DNA of 64,000 nucleotides from Sphingomonas sp. (GTDB lineage Bacteria > Pseudomonadota > Alphaproteobacteria > Sphingomonadales > Sphingomonadaceae). Under the pieces are notes generated by a model that was given only the letters and a program-made list of their open reading frames with translations, had not been told where the DNA came from and ran no database searches. Both the position numbers and the translations under genes were made by a program. The stretch spans positions 31,485-95,484 of the forward strand of contig NZ_JACCSU010000018.1 in assembly GCF_013812825.1 (NCBI RefSeq), read 5' to 3'. Shown one piece after another: positions 41,575-51,186 of this stretch. How positions within the stretch are numbered: position 1 is the stretch's first letter; every line of letters starts with the position of its first letter.

Positions 41575-41603
41575 GGGGGCGCCGACAGGCGTCCCCTTTT
41601 TTT
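41575..41603 (+). terminator. Rho-independent terminator
   Basis: gggggcgcc-gaca-ggcgtcccc-ttttttt. Confidence 0.88.
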
Positions 41604-41608
41604 GCCGG

Positions 41609-42262
41609 CTAGCCGGCGATGACGCGCGAGCCGCTCTCGGGCGCAGTCGCCAGTTTGGCGATGGCGGCGGCGATCTTGGCGCCGCCTCGCTCGGACGGCT
41701 CGATCGGGTTGGCGTAGTCGGCGCGCTCGCTGCAGATCAGCCGAAGGTCGATGAGCGGCAGACCGTGGGAAAAGGCCGAGCGGGTGATCTGGTCGTTGAA
41801 CAACGACAGAGCGGCGGCGATCATCCGTCCCTCGGGCAGCGGGAAGCTGGCGTCGTATATGGTGCAGAGCGCCGCCGGCACGCGATGCTTCAGAACCGTC
41901 TCGACCATGGCGCAATAGCGTTGCGCAAACCGCTCCTGCGCGTCGGCGAGGCGCATCACCGCTTCGCCCACCGAGGCCGCCCGTTGCTCGAGCAGCCAGG
42001 CTTCGCCAAGCGCGTCGTTGCCGCCGGCGCTGACGACCAGCAGCGACGCGTCCGCGGGCAAGGCCTTGAGCTGGCGGGCGACGCTGTCGATCACCGCGCC
42101 GTCAACCGCGAGCAAGGTCGCTCGCCAGCCGGCGGGGAGCGAGGCGCGCAGCTGCCGGACGACATCGGGCGCTCCGCCGACATAAGCGCCGTTGTCGAAG
42201 ATCGAGTCTCCGAGGAGGACGACATGGCCCGGCGCGGCCGGATCGGGTGCGGTCGGGGGCAT
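41609..42262 (-). CDS. SGNH/GDSL hydrolase family protein
   Basis: HVVLLGDSIFDNGAYVGG; VVSAGGNDALGE. Confidence 0.88.
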   Translation of the reverse strand: MPPTAPDPAAPGHVVLLGDSIFDNGAYVGGAPDVVRQLRASLPAGWRATLLAVDGAVIDSVARQLKALPADASLLVVSAGGNDALGEAWLLEQRAASVGEAVMRLADAQERFAQRYCAMVETVLKHRVPAALCTIYDASFPLPEGRMIAAALSLFNDQITRSAFSHGLPLIDLRLICSERADYANPIEPSERGGAKIAAAIAKLATAPESGSRVIAG

Positions 42263-42379
42263 CGGACCGGTTCAACCGCCCAGGCTGGCTGATGTTCATT
42301 GGGCAGGGCCCAGCGGAGAGTCGTGGGAGTTCCCGCAAGGGCGCTGGAACGATCGCACGAGCGCGGCTACGGTGAGCCG

Positions 42380-43408
42380 ATGCCGGGCGCCCTCGACGAC
42401 AGCGAATTGCTCACCTTGCGCCGCAAGCCGCGGATCAACGGCTGGTTCCAGCTTGCCTGGCGAGTGGTCGCGGTCGCCGGGCTCATCGGCATCCTGATCG
42501 GGTTCCACTGGCTCGAGCGGCACGGCCTCCAGGACAACCTCGACGGCCACGTCAGCTTCCTCGACGTGGTTTATTTCACCATGATCAGCGCCACCACGAC
42601 CGGCTACGGCGACATCGTCCCGGTGACCCAGAACACGCGCCTGTTCGATGCCCTGGTCGTCACTCCCATTCGCATTTTCTTCCTGCTTATTTTCATTGGC
42701 TCGGCTTATATGTTCGTCGCCAAGCGCTCGTGGGAAAAATTCATCATGAACCGCATCCAGCGTGATCTTTGCGATCATATCGTCGTCGTCGGCTACGGGA
42801 CCAAGAACAGCCGGGCGGTGGCGGAACTGCTCGAGCTTGGCGCCGAGCCGCAGAACATCGTCGTCGTCGACATGGACGAGGAGCGGCTCGAAAAAGCCAA
42901 AGCGCTGGGCTGCACCGTCCTCAAAGGGGACGCGACCCATGACGAGACGCTGCGCGCCTTGCGGGTCGAGCGCGCGAAACTCCTGATCATCTCGGCGGGC
43001 CGCGACGACACGTCGATCCTCGTGTGCCTGACGGCCCGTCACCTGGCCCCCAACGTGCGGATCAGCCTCGCCGTCAACCAGCAGGATAACGAGGTGCCCG
43101 CCAAGCTGGCCGGCGCCGATGTCGTCGTGAATCCGCTCGACTTTGCCGGCCTGCTCCTCGCCACGACGCATGCCGGCCAGCACATCGCCGAATATCTCGC
43201 GGACCTGGCCAAGATGAAGGGAAGGGTGCGGCTGGTCGAACGCGATGTCCGCCCGGACGAGGTCGGCAAGGCGCTCGGCGATATGAACGGGACGCTGGGC
43301 CTGCGCATTATCCGCGACGGCAAGGCTTACGGCTTCTGGCGCCCGCAGTCGCAGGAGCTGCAGCCCGGCGACATCATCATGGAAATTCAGCCGACGGTGA
43401 CTGACTGA
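42380..43408 (+). CDS. Potassium channel with TrkA-N (RCK) domain
   Basis: YFTMISATTTGYGDIVPVTQNTRLF selectivity filter; HIVVVGYGTKNSRAVAELL Rossmann motif. Confidence 0.93.
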   Translation: MPGALDDSELLTLRRKPRINGWFQLAWRVVAVAGLIGILIGFHWLERHGLQDNLDGHVSFLDVVYFTMISATTTGYGDIVPVTQNTRLFDALVVTPIRIFFLLIFIGSAYMFVAKRSWEKFIMNRIQRDLCDHIVVVGYGTKNSRAVAELLELGAEPQNIVVVDMDEERLEKAKALGCTVLKGDATHDETLRALRVERAKLLIISAGRDDTSILVCLTARHLAPNVRISLAVNQQDNEVPAKLAGADVVVNPLDFAGLLLATTHAGQHIAEYLADLAKMKGRVRLVERDVRPDEVGKALGDMNGTLGLRIIRDGKAYGFWRPQSQELQPGDIIMEIQPTVTD

Positions 43409-43992
43409 TGCCGATGAAGAATTTTGTCTGGTCCGTGATGCTTGGTGGCGCGCTGGCGCTGTCCGGTTGCTCGAGCGCGCCGGCCCCGAGGCGCTCGCCG
43501 CCGGTCGCCGTTGCGCCCGCGCCCGCGCCGCTTCCCTATCGCTGGACCCAGGGCAACGCGCCCCAGGCCCATCAGGACATGCTCGCCGCTTTTGGTCCGC
43601 TCAATCTGCGCCCGGGCCAGTTTCGCTGGCTGGCCAGCGTCCCGGCGGCGGGCGAGGCGCGGGTGGTGATCGATCTTCTGACGCAGCGCTTCTACGTCTA
43701 CCGCGGCGAGCAACTGGTGGGCGTCTCGACCATCTCGAGCGGCAAGAAAGGCAAGGAGACTCCGCTCGGGTTCTGGGCGGTGATGCTCAAGAAGAAGCAC
43801 GGCTACAGCCGCAAATATGACAATGCGCCGATGCCGTTCATGCAGATGTACGATTCGATGGGCATCGCCTTCCACGCCGGTCCCAACCCCGGCTATCCGG
43901 CGAGCCACGGCTGCGTTCGGTTGCCGTTGAAATTCGCCGAACGGCTGTTCGGGATGACCAAATTGGGCACCAAGGTGATCATCGAGGGCTAG
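43408..43992 (+). CDS. L,D-transpeptidase family protein
   Basis: Lipobox SGCSS; GIAFHAGPNPGYPASHGCVRLPLKFAERLF. Confidence 0.9.
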   Translation: MPMKNFVWSVMLGGALALSGCSSAPAPRRSPPVAVAPAPAPLPYRWTQGNAPQAHQDMLAAFGPLNLRPGQFRWLASVPAAGEARVVIDLLTQRFYVYRGEQLVGVSTISSGKKGKETPLGFWAVMLKKKHGYSRKYDNAPMPFMQMYDSMGIAFHAGPNPGYPASHGCVRLPLKFAERLFGMTKLGTKVIIEG

Positions 43993-44197
43993 CTCGGCCT
44001 ATTTTTGCCCTTCGCGGAAACGTTCCTTTGCCGTCGTTTCCCCGTCGAAGCGCCGATGACCTTGTCCTTGACAACCGACAGCGGCCACAGCGTCGCGATC
44101 GTGATCGCCGACAGGACCAGCGCGAATTGGCTTGCTGTTGCGCTGCGGCCAAAGGCGGAGCAAATCCGCGACGCAGCAGTCAGACAAAGGGATTCGG

Positions 44198-44629
44198 ATG
44201 GAAGAGGAACTCGCGCCGCGACCGGTGGCCGGTTGGTACATGCCCGCGGCGATTGCCTCGCTGCTGTTCATGGCCCTGGGGTGCTTCATGTACCTGAGCC
44301 AGGTGCTCGCCGATCCCGCCAACCTGCCGCTCGACCGGCGCGTCGCCGCCGAGGCGGAACCGCTGTGGGTGACGGCGGCCTTTGCGGTCGCCGTCTGGGT
44401 CGGGCTCGCCGGGACCGTGATGCTGGTCTTGCGCAAGCGGCTCGCCGAGTTCCTGCTGATGGTGTCGCTGGCCGCCGTGCTGGTGTGGCTCGCCGGGCTG
44501 CTGGTCGTCAGCGGCCTCCGCGAGAACATGTCGGCCAACGACCTGCTGGTAGCGCTCGTCGTCACCGCACTGACCTGGACGATCTTCTGGTTCGCTCGCC
44601 ATTCGAGGCAGCGGGGGTGGCTGCGGTAG
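44198..44629 (+). CDS. Hypothetical membrane protein
   Basis: Four hydrophobic segments; good ATG context. Confidence 0.6.
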   Translation: MEEELAPRPVAGWYMPAAIASLLFMALGCFMYLSQVLADPANLPLDRRVAAEAEPLWVTAAFAVAVWVGLAGTVMLVLRKRLAEFLLMVSLAAVLVWLAGLLVVSGLRENMSANDLLVALVVTALTWTIFWFARHSRQRGWLR

Positions 44630-44673
44630 GCCGGGGGGTGGCTGGGCCGGCAACGCCCCGCTAAAGGGCGGCG

Positions 44674-45558
44674 ATGTCGAAAGTCACCATCGACACCAGC
44701 ACCAGCCGGGCGACTCCGACGCCGGTTCCGGGCAAGCGCATGACCGTCCCGTCATTGCGTGGCCGCAAGGCCGACGGCATCACGCAAGAGCCGATCGTCA
44801 TGCTGACCGCCTACACGATGCGGATGGCGCAGCTGCTCGACCCGCACTGCGACATGCTGCTGGTCGGCGACAGCCTCGGCCAGGTGATCTACGGCCTGCC
44901 CTCGACCATCCCGGTCAGCCTCGAGATGATGTGCGCCCACGGCGCCGCCGTGGTTCGCGGCAGCTGGCACGCACTGGTCGCGGTCGACATGCCGTTCGGG
45001 TCGTACGAAGGCTCGCCAGGCCAGGCGTTCGAGTCGGCATCGCGGGTGATGAAGGAAACCGGCTGCGCGGCCGTCAAGCTCGAGGGCGGAGAGGCGATGG
45101 CCGAGACGATCGCCTTTTTGTCCAAACGCGGGGTGCCGGTCATCGGCCACGTCGGGCTGACCCCGCAGGCGGTCAACATGCTCGGCGGCTACGGCGCTCG
45201 CGGCCGCGAGACCGCCGAGGCCAAGAAGATCCTCGCCGACGCCAAGGCCGTCGATCAGGCCGGCGCCTTTTGCATGGTTGTCGAAGGCGTGCTCGAGGAG
45301 ATCGCCAGCCAAGTCACTGCAAGCGTCGCCGCGCCGGTGATCGGCATCGGCGCCTCGCCGCAGTGCGACGGCCAGGTGCTGGTCACCGAGGACATGCTCG
45401 GCCTGTTCGAGCGCACCCCGCGGTTCGTCAAACGCTACGACGACCTCGCCGCCCGGATCGGCGAGGCCGCGGCCGCCTACGCCGCCGAAGTGCGATCGCG
45501 AAGCTTCCCGACGGCCGACCAGACGTACCCGCCCAAAGGCCGGCCAAAAGGCGCATAG
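44674..45558 (+). CDS. panB: 3-methyl-2-oxobutanoate hydroxymethyltransferase
   Basis: [44 protein letters not shown]...; [27 protein letters not shown]. Confidence 0.97.
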   Translation: MSKVTIDTSTSRATPTPVPGKRMTVPSLRGRKADGITQEPIVMLTAYTMRMAQLLDPHCDMLLVGDSLGQVIYGLPSTIPVSLEMMCAHGAAVVRGSWHALVAVDMPFGSYEGSPGQAFESASRVMKETGCAAVKLEGGEAMAETIAFLSKRGVPVIGHVGLTPQAVNMLGGYGARGRETAEAKKILADAKAVDQAGAFCMVVEGVLEEIASQVTASVAAPVIGIGASPQCDGQVLVTEDMLGLFERTPRFVKRYDDLAARIGEAAAAYAAEVRSRSFPTADQTYPPKGRPKGA

Positions 45559-45613
45559 ACTGGATATCCTCTCTCGCCCGGAACCTAATCGAGTTTAATC
45601 GATAGTGCTGGCA

Positions 45614-47101
45614 ATGAGCGAAACCGAACTGAAAGCGCGCACCGGAGTCGACGGTCTCGATGACATCCTCCTTGGCGGTTTGAGGCGCGGGCGAGTCTTT
45701 CTTCTCGAAGGAAGCCCGGGCACCGGCAAGACCACGATCGCGACCCAATTCCTGCTGGCCGGCGCCGCCGATGGCGAGCGCGGTCTGTACATCACCTTGT
45801 CCGAGACCGAGCAGGAGCTTCGCGAGACTGCAGTCTCGCACGGCTGGAAGCTGGAGCCGCCCAACGAGGTGTTCGAGCTGGTGCCGCCCGAGAGCCTGCT
45901 CGACGAGGACCAGCAGCAGAGCCTGCTCTATTCGTCCGATCTCGAGCTCGGCGAAACCACGAAGCGTATTTTCGGGGCCATCGAGCAAGTCCATCCGAGC
46001 CGGATCGTCCTCGACAGCCTGTCGGAAATCCGGCTGCTCGCGCAGAGCTCGCTTCGTTACCGGCGCCAGGTGCTGGCGATGAAGCATTATTTCGCCAGGA
46101 ACCAGGCGACTGTCTTGATGCTCGACGATCTGACCACCGAGACTCTCGACAAGACCGTCCACAGCGTCGCCCACGGAGTCATTCGGCTCGAGGAGACCGC
46201 GCCCGCATATGGCGCAGAGCGAAGGCGGATGCGAGTCATCAAGTACCGCGGCCAGCGGTTCCGGGGCGGCTATCACGATATGGTGATCGATACCGGCGGA
46301 GTGCGGGTCTTCCCGCGCCTGGTCTCGGCCGAGCATCGCACCGAGTTCACGCGCGAGACCATCACCAGCGAGAGCGCGGCGCTCGACAAGCTGCTCGGCG
46401 GCGGCATCGAGCGCGGGTCGAGCACCCTGGTGCTCGGGCCGGCGGGAACCGGCAAGTCGCTGCTCACCCTGACGTTCGCGGTGCAGGCGATCGAGCGCGG
46501 TGAAAAGGCCGCCTTGTTCATCTTCGACGAGGAGATCGGACTGCTGTTCGAGCGCGCCAAGGGCCTCGGCATCGACCTTGCCGGGCTCCAGGCCGAAGGC
46601 AATTTGCAGATCGAGCAGATCGACGCCGCCGAGATGAGTCCAGGCGAATTCTCCCAGCGGGTGCGTGCATGCGTTCACGAGCTGGGCGCACGGACCGTCG
46701 TCATCGACAGCCTCAATGGCTACCAGGCGGCAATGCCGGAGGAGAAGCAGCTCATCTTGCACATGCACGAGCTGCTCCAGTTCCTCAATCGCCAGGGCGC
46801 GACGACTTTCCTTACGGTCGCCCAGCACGGCCTGGTCGGCGACATGAAGACCCCGGTCGACGTCACCTATCTTGCCGATACCGTCGTCCTGTTGCGCTAT
46901 TTCGAGGCGGCCGGGCGAGTCCGCCGGGCGATCTCGATCATCAAGAAGCGGACCAGCGCGCATGAGGACACGATCCGCGAATATACGATCGGCGGGTCCG
47001 GCATTACCCTTGGCGAGCCGCTGACGAATTTCCAGGGCGTGCTTCGCGGAGTTCCCGAGATCCTCGGCGATCCGAACCTGATGCCCGTGGGCGGCGAATG
47101 A
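45614..47101 (+). CDS. KaiC-like double RecA-domain ATPase
   Basis: TGVDGLDDILLGGLRRGRVFLLEGSPGTGKTTIATQFL and LDKLLGGGIERGSSTLVLGPAGTGKSLLTLTF; two Walker A motifs. Confidence 0.93.
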   Translation: MSETELKARTGVDGLDDILLGGLRRGRVFLLEGSPGTGKTTIATQFLLAGAADGERGLYITLSETEQELRETAVSHGWKLEPPNEVFELVPPESLLDEDQQQSLLYSSDLELGETTKRIFGAIEQVHPSRIVLDSLSEIRLLAQSSLRYRRQVLAMKHYFARNQATVLMLDDLTTETLDKTVHSVAHGVIRLEETAPAYGAERRRMRVIKYRGQRFRGGYHDMVIDTGGVRVFPRLVSAEHRTEFTRETITSESAALDKLLGGGIERGSSTLVLGPAGTGKSLLTLTFAVQAIERGEKAALFIFDEEIGLLFERAKGLGIDLAGLQAEGNLQIEQIDAAEMSPGEFSQRVRACVHELGARTVVIDSLNGYQAAMPEEKQLILHMHELLQFLNRQGATTFLTVAQHGLVGDMKTPVDVTYLADTVVLLRYFEAAGRVRRAISIIKKRTSAHEDTIREYTIGGSGITLGEPLTNFQGVLRGVPEILGDPNLMPVGGE

Positions 47102-48774
47102 AAAAGCGATCCGAACGCGCGCTGATCCTGGCGCCGGTAGGACGGGACGCGGCAATTGCCGCCGAGATCCTCGCCGAATCCGGCATCAAGAGCGCGATTT
47201 GCCCGACCCTGCCGGGCCTCGCGTCCCAGCTCGACCGCGGGGTCGGCTTCGTCCTGGTGACGGAGGAGGCGTTGCTGGGGCAGGACCTTCGCGGGCTATC
47301 CACGTGGATCAACCGGCAACCCGAATGGTCCGATTTGCCGTTCGTCCTGTTGACCCGCCGCGGCGGCGGGCTCGAGCGCAACCCGGACGCCGGGCGATTC
47401 CTCGATATGCTGGGCAACGTCACCTTCCTCGAGCGGCCGTTCCATCCGACGACGCTGATCAGCCTCGCCCGGTCGGCGCTGCGGGCCCGGCGGCGGCAAT
47501 ATGACGCACGCGCCCGATTGGAGGCGCTGCAGAAGAGCGAAGAGCATCTGAGGATGGGCAACGAGACTCTGGAGGCGAGGGTCGAGGAGCGAACTCGGGA
47601 GCATGAGTTCGCGCTGGCTCAGCTGCACGAAGCGCAGAAGCTCGAGACGCTCGGCCAGCTGACGGGCGGCGTCGCCCATGACTTCAACAATCTGCTCACC
47701 CCGGTCATCGGCAATCTCGACCTGCTTCGAAGGCAGCTGCCGCCCGAAGCCAAGCAGCACCGGCTGATCGACGGCGCGCTCCAGGCGGCGAGCCGGGCGG
47801 CGACGCTGGTGCAACGCCTGCTCGCCTTCGCTCGCCGCCAGGACCTCCAGGCGCGGGCGGTCGATATCGGCGGGCTGATCGAGGGCATGAGCGATCTGCT
47901 GCGGCGGTCGATCGGCCCCTCGGTGAGCGTGGAAATTCACAGCGAGCCCGACCTTCCCGCAGCGCGCGTGGACCCGAACCAGCTCGAGCTCGCGATCCTC
48001 AACCTGGCAATCAACGGGCGCGACGCGATGCCGTCCGGCGGCACCATATCGATCGAGTGTCGAAGCCAAAGCGTCCAGCCGGGAGGGCATCTTCAGCCGG
48101 GCGACTATGTCTGCGTCTCGGTCCGCGATACCGGCGTCGGAATGGACAATCCGACCCTGCTGCGGGCGGTCGAGCCGTTTTTCTCGACCAAGGGCATGGG
48201 TCAAGGCACCGGCCTTGGATTGTCGATGATCCACGGCCTCGCGGCGCAGCTCGAAGGCATGCTCGATCTTTCCAGCACTCCGGGCGTCGGCACGACCGCG
48301 ACGATCTGGCTGCCGGTGTCGAGCGAAGAGCCGGCACCGGCCGAGGGCGAGGCGCCGAGGATCATACCGGCCGCGCGCCGCGCGACGATCCTGCTGGTCG
48401 ACGACGAGGAGCTGGTCCGAACCGGAACCGCCGACATGCTCAGCGACCTTGGCTACGACGTCGTCCAGGCGGACTCGGGCGCCGAAGCGCTGCGCCTGCT
48501 GCGCTCGGGCTGCGAACCCGATTTGCTGGTCACCGACTATCTGATGCCCGGAATGAACGGAGTCGATTTGATCGAGCACGCAAGCGCAATCGCGCCGCGC
48601 GCCAAGGCGCTCCTGATCACCGGCTATTCCGACATCGCGGAGGGCCCCGGCGCGAACCTGCCGCGGCTCCAGAAACCCTTCCGCCAGGGCGAACTGGCCC
48701 GCCGCGTCGCCGACCAGCTGTTCAAGGGCGACGGCGGCGAAGTCGTCCCGTTTCGGCGCGGGGAACGCAGTTAG
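47098..48774 (+). CDS. Hybrid sensor histidine kinase (degenerate N-terminal receiver-like region, HisKA, HATPase, REC)
   Basis: TGGVAHDFNNLLTPVIGNLDLL H-box; LNLAINGRDAMPSGG N-box; GQGTGLGLSMIHG; ILLVDDEELVRTG...DLLVTDYLMPGMNG. Confidence 0.95.
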   Translation: MKKRSERALILAPVGRDAAIAAEILAESGIKSAICPTLPGLASQLDRGVGFVLVTEEALLGQDLRGLSTWINRQPEWSDLPFVLLTRRGGGLERNPDAGRFLDMLGNVTFLERPFHPTTLISLARSALRARRRQYDARARLEALQKSEEHLRMGNETLEARVEERTREHEFALAQLHEAQKLETLGQLTGGVAHDFNNLLTPVIGNLDLLRRQLPPEAKQHRLIDGALQAASRAATLVQRLLAFARRQDLQARAVDIGGLIEGMSDLLRRSIGPSVSVEIHSEPDLPAARVDPNQLELAILNLAINGRDAMPSGGTISIECRSQSVQPGGHLQPGDYVCVSVRDTGVGMDNPTLLRAVEPFFSTKGMGQGTGLGLSMIHGLAAQLEGMLDLSSTPGVGTTATIWLPVSSEEPAPAEGEAPRIIPAARRATILLVDDEELVRTGTADMLSDLGYDVVQADSGAEALRLLRSGCEPDLLVTDYLMPGMNGVDLIEHASAIAPRAKALLITGYSDIAEGPGANLPRLQKPFRQGELARRVADQLFKGDGGEVVPFRRGERS

Positions 48775-48938
48775 CCCCGCACCGTCCATTGCTCGCGCTG
48801 CCGAATGACTTGTTCCCTTGACCCTTTGCGTTTCCGGTCCGAGCGGCTAGACGCTTGCCCTTGCCAGCTTCCGTTCATCCGTGGTGGGGAAGGAAGCCCG
48901 GCACCGAAATTTCCTGATGACATGAGTTGAGGCACGGC

Positions 48939-49649
48939 TTGGCGGTTCCAACGGACAGCGGCGAAACATTCCTTCGTGAAGTCGACGAGAATCTGCGCCG
49001 CGACCAGTTGCGCGACATGGGACGCAAATATGGCGGCTGGCTGGTTGCCGCGCTGGTCCTGTTCCTCGCCGCGGTCGGCGGCTGGCTCTACTGGCAGGAG
49101 CGGCAAAGAACGCAGGCCGCCGAGAAATCCGAAGTGCTCGCGCAGATCTACACCGACATCGGCGCGGGCCGGATGGCGACGGTTCCGCAGCGGCTCGATA
49201 CGCTCGCCGGGCAAGGCAAGGGCGCGGTGCGGGCGTCGGCCCTGTTCACCCGGGCGGCGGTCGCGATCGAGCAGAACGACCGAGCGACCGCGACCGCCAA
49301 ATTCCACGAGATCGCCGGCGACGAGGATTTGGCGGCGCCGTACCGCAACCTCGCTCTCATTCGGGCGACGAGCCTCGAGTTCGACACACTCAAGCCCGAG
49401 CAGGTGATCGCCCGGATGGAGCCTTTGGCCAAGCCCGGCAACCCGTGGTTCGGAAGCGCCGGCGAGCTGACCGCGATGGCGCTCATCAAGCAGAACAAGA
49501 GAAATGAGGCGGGCCGGCTGTTCGCGGCCATCGCCGCCGACCGGCAGGTGCCGGAGTCCATTCGCGCGCGGGCGGTTCAGATCGCCGGAACTCTGGGCGT
49601 CGACGCGACCGCGTCGATCTCGGGAATCGCCCAGGGAATCGCTCAATAG
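48939..49649 (+). CDS. TPR/YfgM-like inner membrane protein (TTG start)
   Basis: FLREVDENLRRDQLRDMGRKYGGWLVAALVLFLAAVGGWLYWQ; directly upstream of bamB and der. Confidence 0.82.
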   Translation: MAVPTDSGETFLREVDENLRRDQLRDMGRKYGGWLVAALVLFLAAVGGWLYWQERQRTQAAEKSEVLAQIYTDIGAGRMATVPQRLDTLAGQGKGAVRASALFTRAAVAIEQNDRATATAKFHEIAGDEDLAAPYRNLALIRATSLEFDTLKPEQVIARMEPLAKPGNPWFGSAGELTAMALIKQNKRNEAGRLFAAIAADRQVPESIRARAVQIAGTLGVDATASISGIAQGIAQ

Positions 49650-49693
49650 GCGCTTCGCCTTGCAGGCGTTGTCTTCAATAGGAACGAAATCGA

Positions 49694-51022
49694 ATGAAGC
49701 GGATCAAGACTAGGATTGCAGTGTTGGTGATTGCGGCGATCGCCGCGAGCGGCTGCGGAGTCTTCAAGAAGGGAGCGCCCAAGACGCCGGTGCTCGGCCA
49801 GCGCGTCGCGGTTCTGACCAGCGAGACCGACGTCACGGCCGATCCGGCGACCGCCGCGCTGCCGATGGTGCTTCCGGCGCCGGTCGCCAATAGCGAGTGG
49901 GCGCAGTCGGGCGGCAACGCAGCCAAGGCGATGGGCCATGTCGCTCTGGGAACCGCGCTTGCCCGGACGTTCTCGGTGTCGATCGGTCACGGCAGCAGCT
50001 TGACCGCGCGGCTCGCATCGCCGCCGGTGGTCGGCGGCGGCCGGGTCTATACGATCGACACCAATGCGACGGTGCGGGCGTTCGATGCCCAGACCGGCGG
50101 CCAGGCCTGGGCGAGCCAGTTCGGTTTCGAGCGGGGCAACAGCGCATCGCTGTTCGGCGGCGGAGTCGCCTTTGCCAACGGCCGGGTCTACGCGACCAAC
50201 GGCCTCGGCTTCGTCGCCGCGCTCGACGCGCGCAATGGCGGGGTCATCTGGCAGGTCCGCCCGGGCGGGCCGCTGCGCGGCGCTCCGACGGTCTCCGGCG
50301 ACACGCTCTACGTGATCAGCCAGGACAACCAGATCTATTCGCTCAAGACGTCCGACGGGACGACCAACTGGTCGAACGCCGCGGCGCTCGAGATCGCCGG
50401 AGTGTTCGGCACCGGCTCGCCGGCCGTCGCTCAAGGGACCGTGGTCGCCGGCTTCTCATCGGGTGAGCTCAACGCCTACCGCTACGAAAACGGCCGGCTG
50501 GTGTGGCAGGACGCGCTCGCCCGGACCAGCATCCGGACCAGCGTCGCCTCCTTGTCCGACATCGACGCCAACGCGGTGATCGACAGCGGCCAGGTATTCG
50601 CGATCGGCCAGGGCGGGCGGATGGTCGCGCTCGAGCTCAACAGCGGCCAGCGGATGTGGGAACTGAACATCGCCGGAATTGCGAGCCCGTGGGTCGCGGG
50701 CGACTGGCTGTTCGTCGTCACCGACGACGCCAAGCTGATCGCCGTCGCGCGCACCAGCGGCAAGGTGCGGTGGATCAACCAGCTGCCGCGGTTCGAGCGC
50801 GAGAAGAACAAGCGCGGCCAGATCACCTATCGCGGGCCGGTGCTCGCCGGCGGCCGGCTGATCCTGGTCGGCTCCAACGGGGCGCTGATCAATTTCGACC
50901 CGGTGACCGGTAATTTCCAGAGCCAGACGACGATCGGATCCCCGGTCACGCTCGGGCCGGTGGTCGCCAATTCGACGCTCTACGTGCTCGACGACGCAGG
51001 CCGGCTGCACGCGTTCCGCTGA
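49694..51022 (+). CDS. bamB: Outer membrane assembly beta-propeller (PQQ-like repeat) lipoprotein
   Basis: Lipobox AASGCG; repeated TIDTNATVRAFDAQTGGQAWA-type beta-propeller blades; neighbour of der. Confidence 0.9.
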   Translation: MKRIKTRIAVLVIAAIAASGCGVFKKGAPKTPVLGQRVAVLTSETDVTADPATAALPMVLPAPVANSEWAQSGGNAAKAMGHVALGTALARTFSVSIGHGSSLTARLASPPVVGGGRVYTIDTNATVRAFDAQTGGQAWASQFGFERGNSASLFGGGVAFANGRVYATNGLGFVAALDARNGGVIWQVRPGGPLRGAPTVSGDTLYVISQDNQIYSLKTSDGTTNWSNAAALEIAGVFGTGSPAVAQGTVVAGFSSGELNAYRYENGRLVWQDALARTSIRTSVASLSDIDANAVIDSGQVFAIGQGGRMVALELNSGQRMWELNIAGIASPWVAGDWLFVVTDDAKLIAVARTSGKVRWINQLPRFEREKNKRGQITYRGPVLAGGRLILVGSNGALINFDPVTGNFQSQTTIGSPVTLGPVVANSTLYVLDDAGRLHAFR

Positions 51023-51028
51023 GCTTTA

Positions 51029-51170
51029 CCCCTCTCCCCTTGAGGGAGAGGGAGGAGCCGCGAAGCGGTGGAGGGTGAGGGGCTCTCCGTCGCGCGACTA
51101 CCCCTCCCAACTCCGGCTAAGCTCCTTCGTCGCTAAGCCTTCGTAACCCTCTCCCTCAAGGGGAGAGGGA
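51029..51170. repeat. Inverted-pair intergenic repeat between bamB and der
   Basis: Outer arms cccctctccccttgagggagaggga ... accctctccctcaaggggagaggga. Confidence 0.75.
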
Positions 51171-51186
51171 CTGCTAGGGCATCGCC

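Noticed and set aside
39459-41915. 818-aa reverse-strand ORF with regular repeats
   Set aside because: Antisense shadow of the repeat protein; its repeats mirror the sense-strand codon repeats. The forward frame has a signal peptide and terminator.
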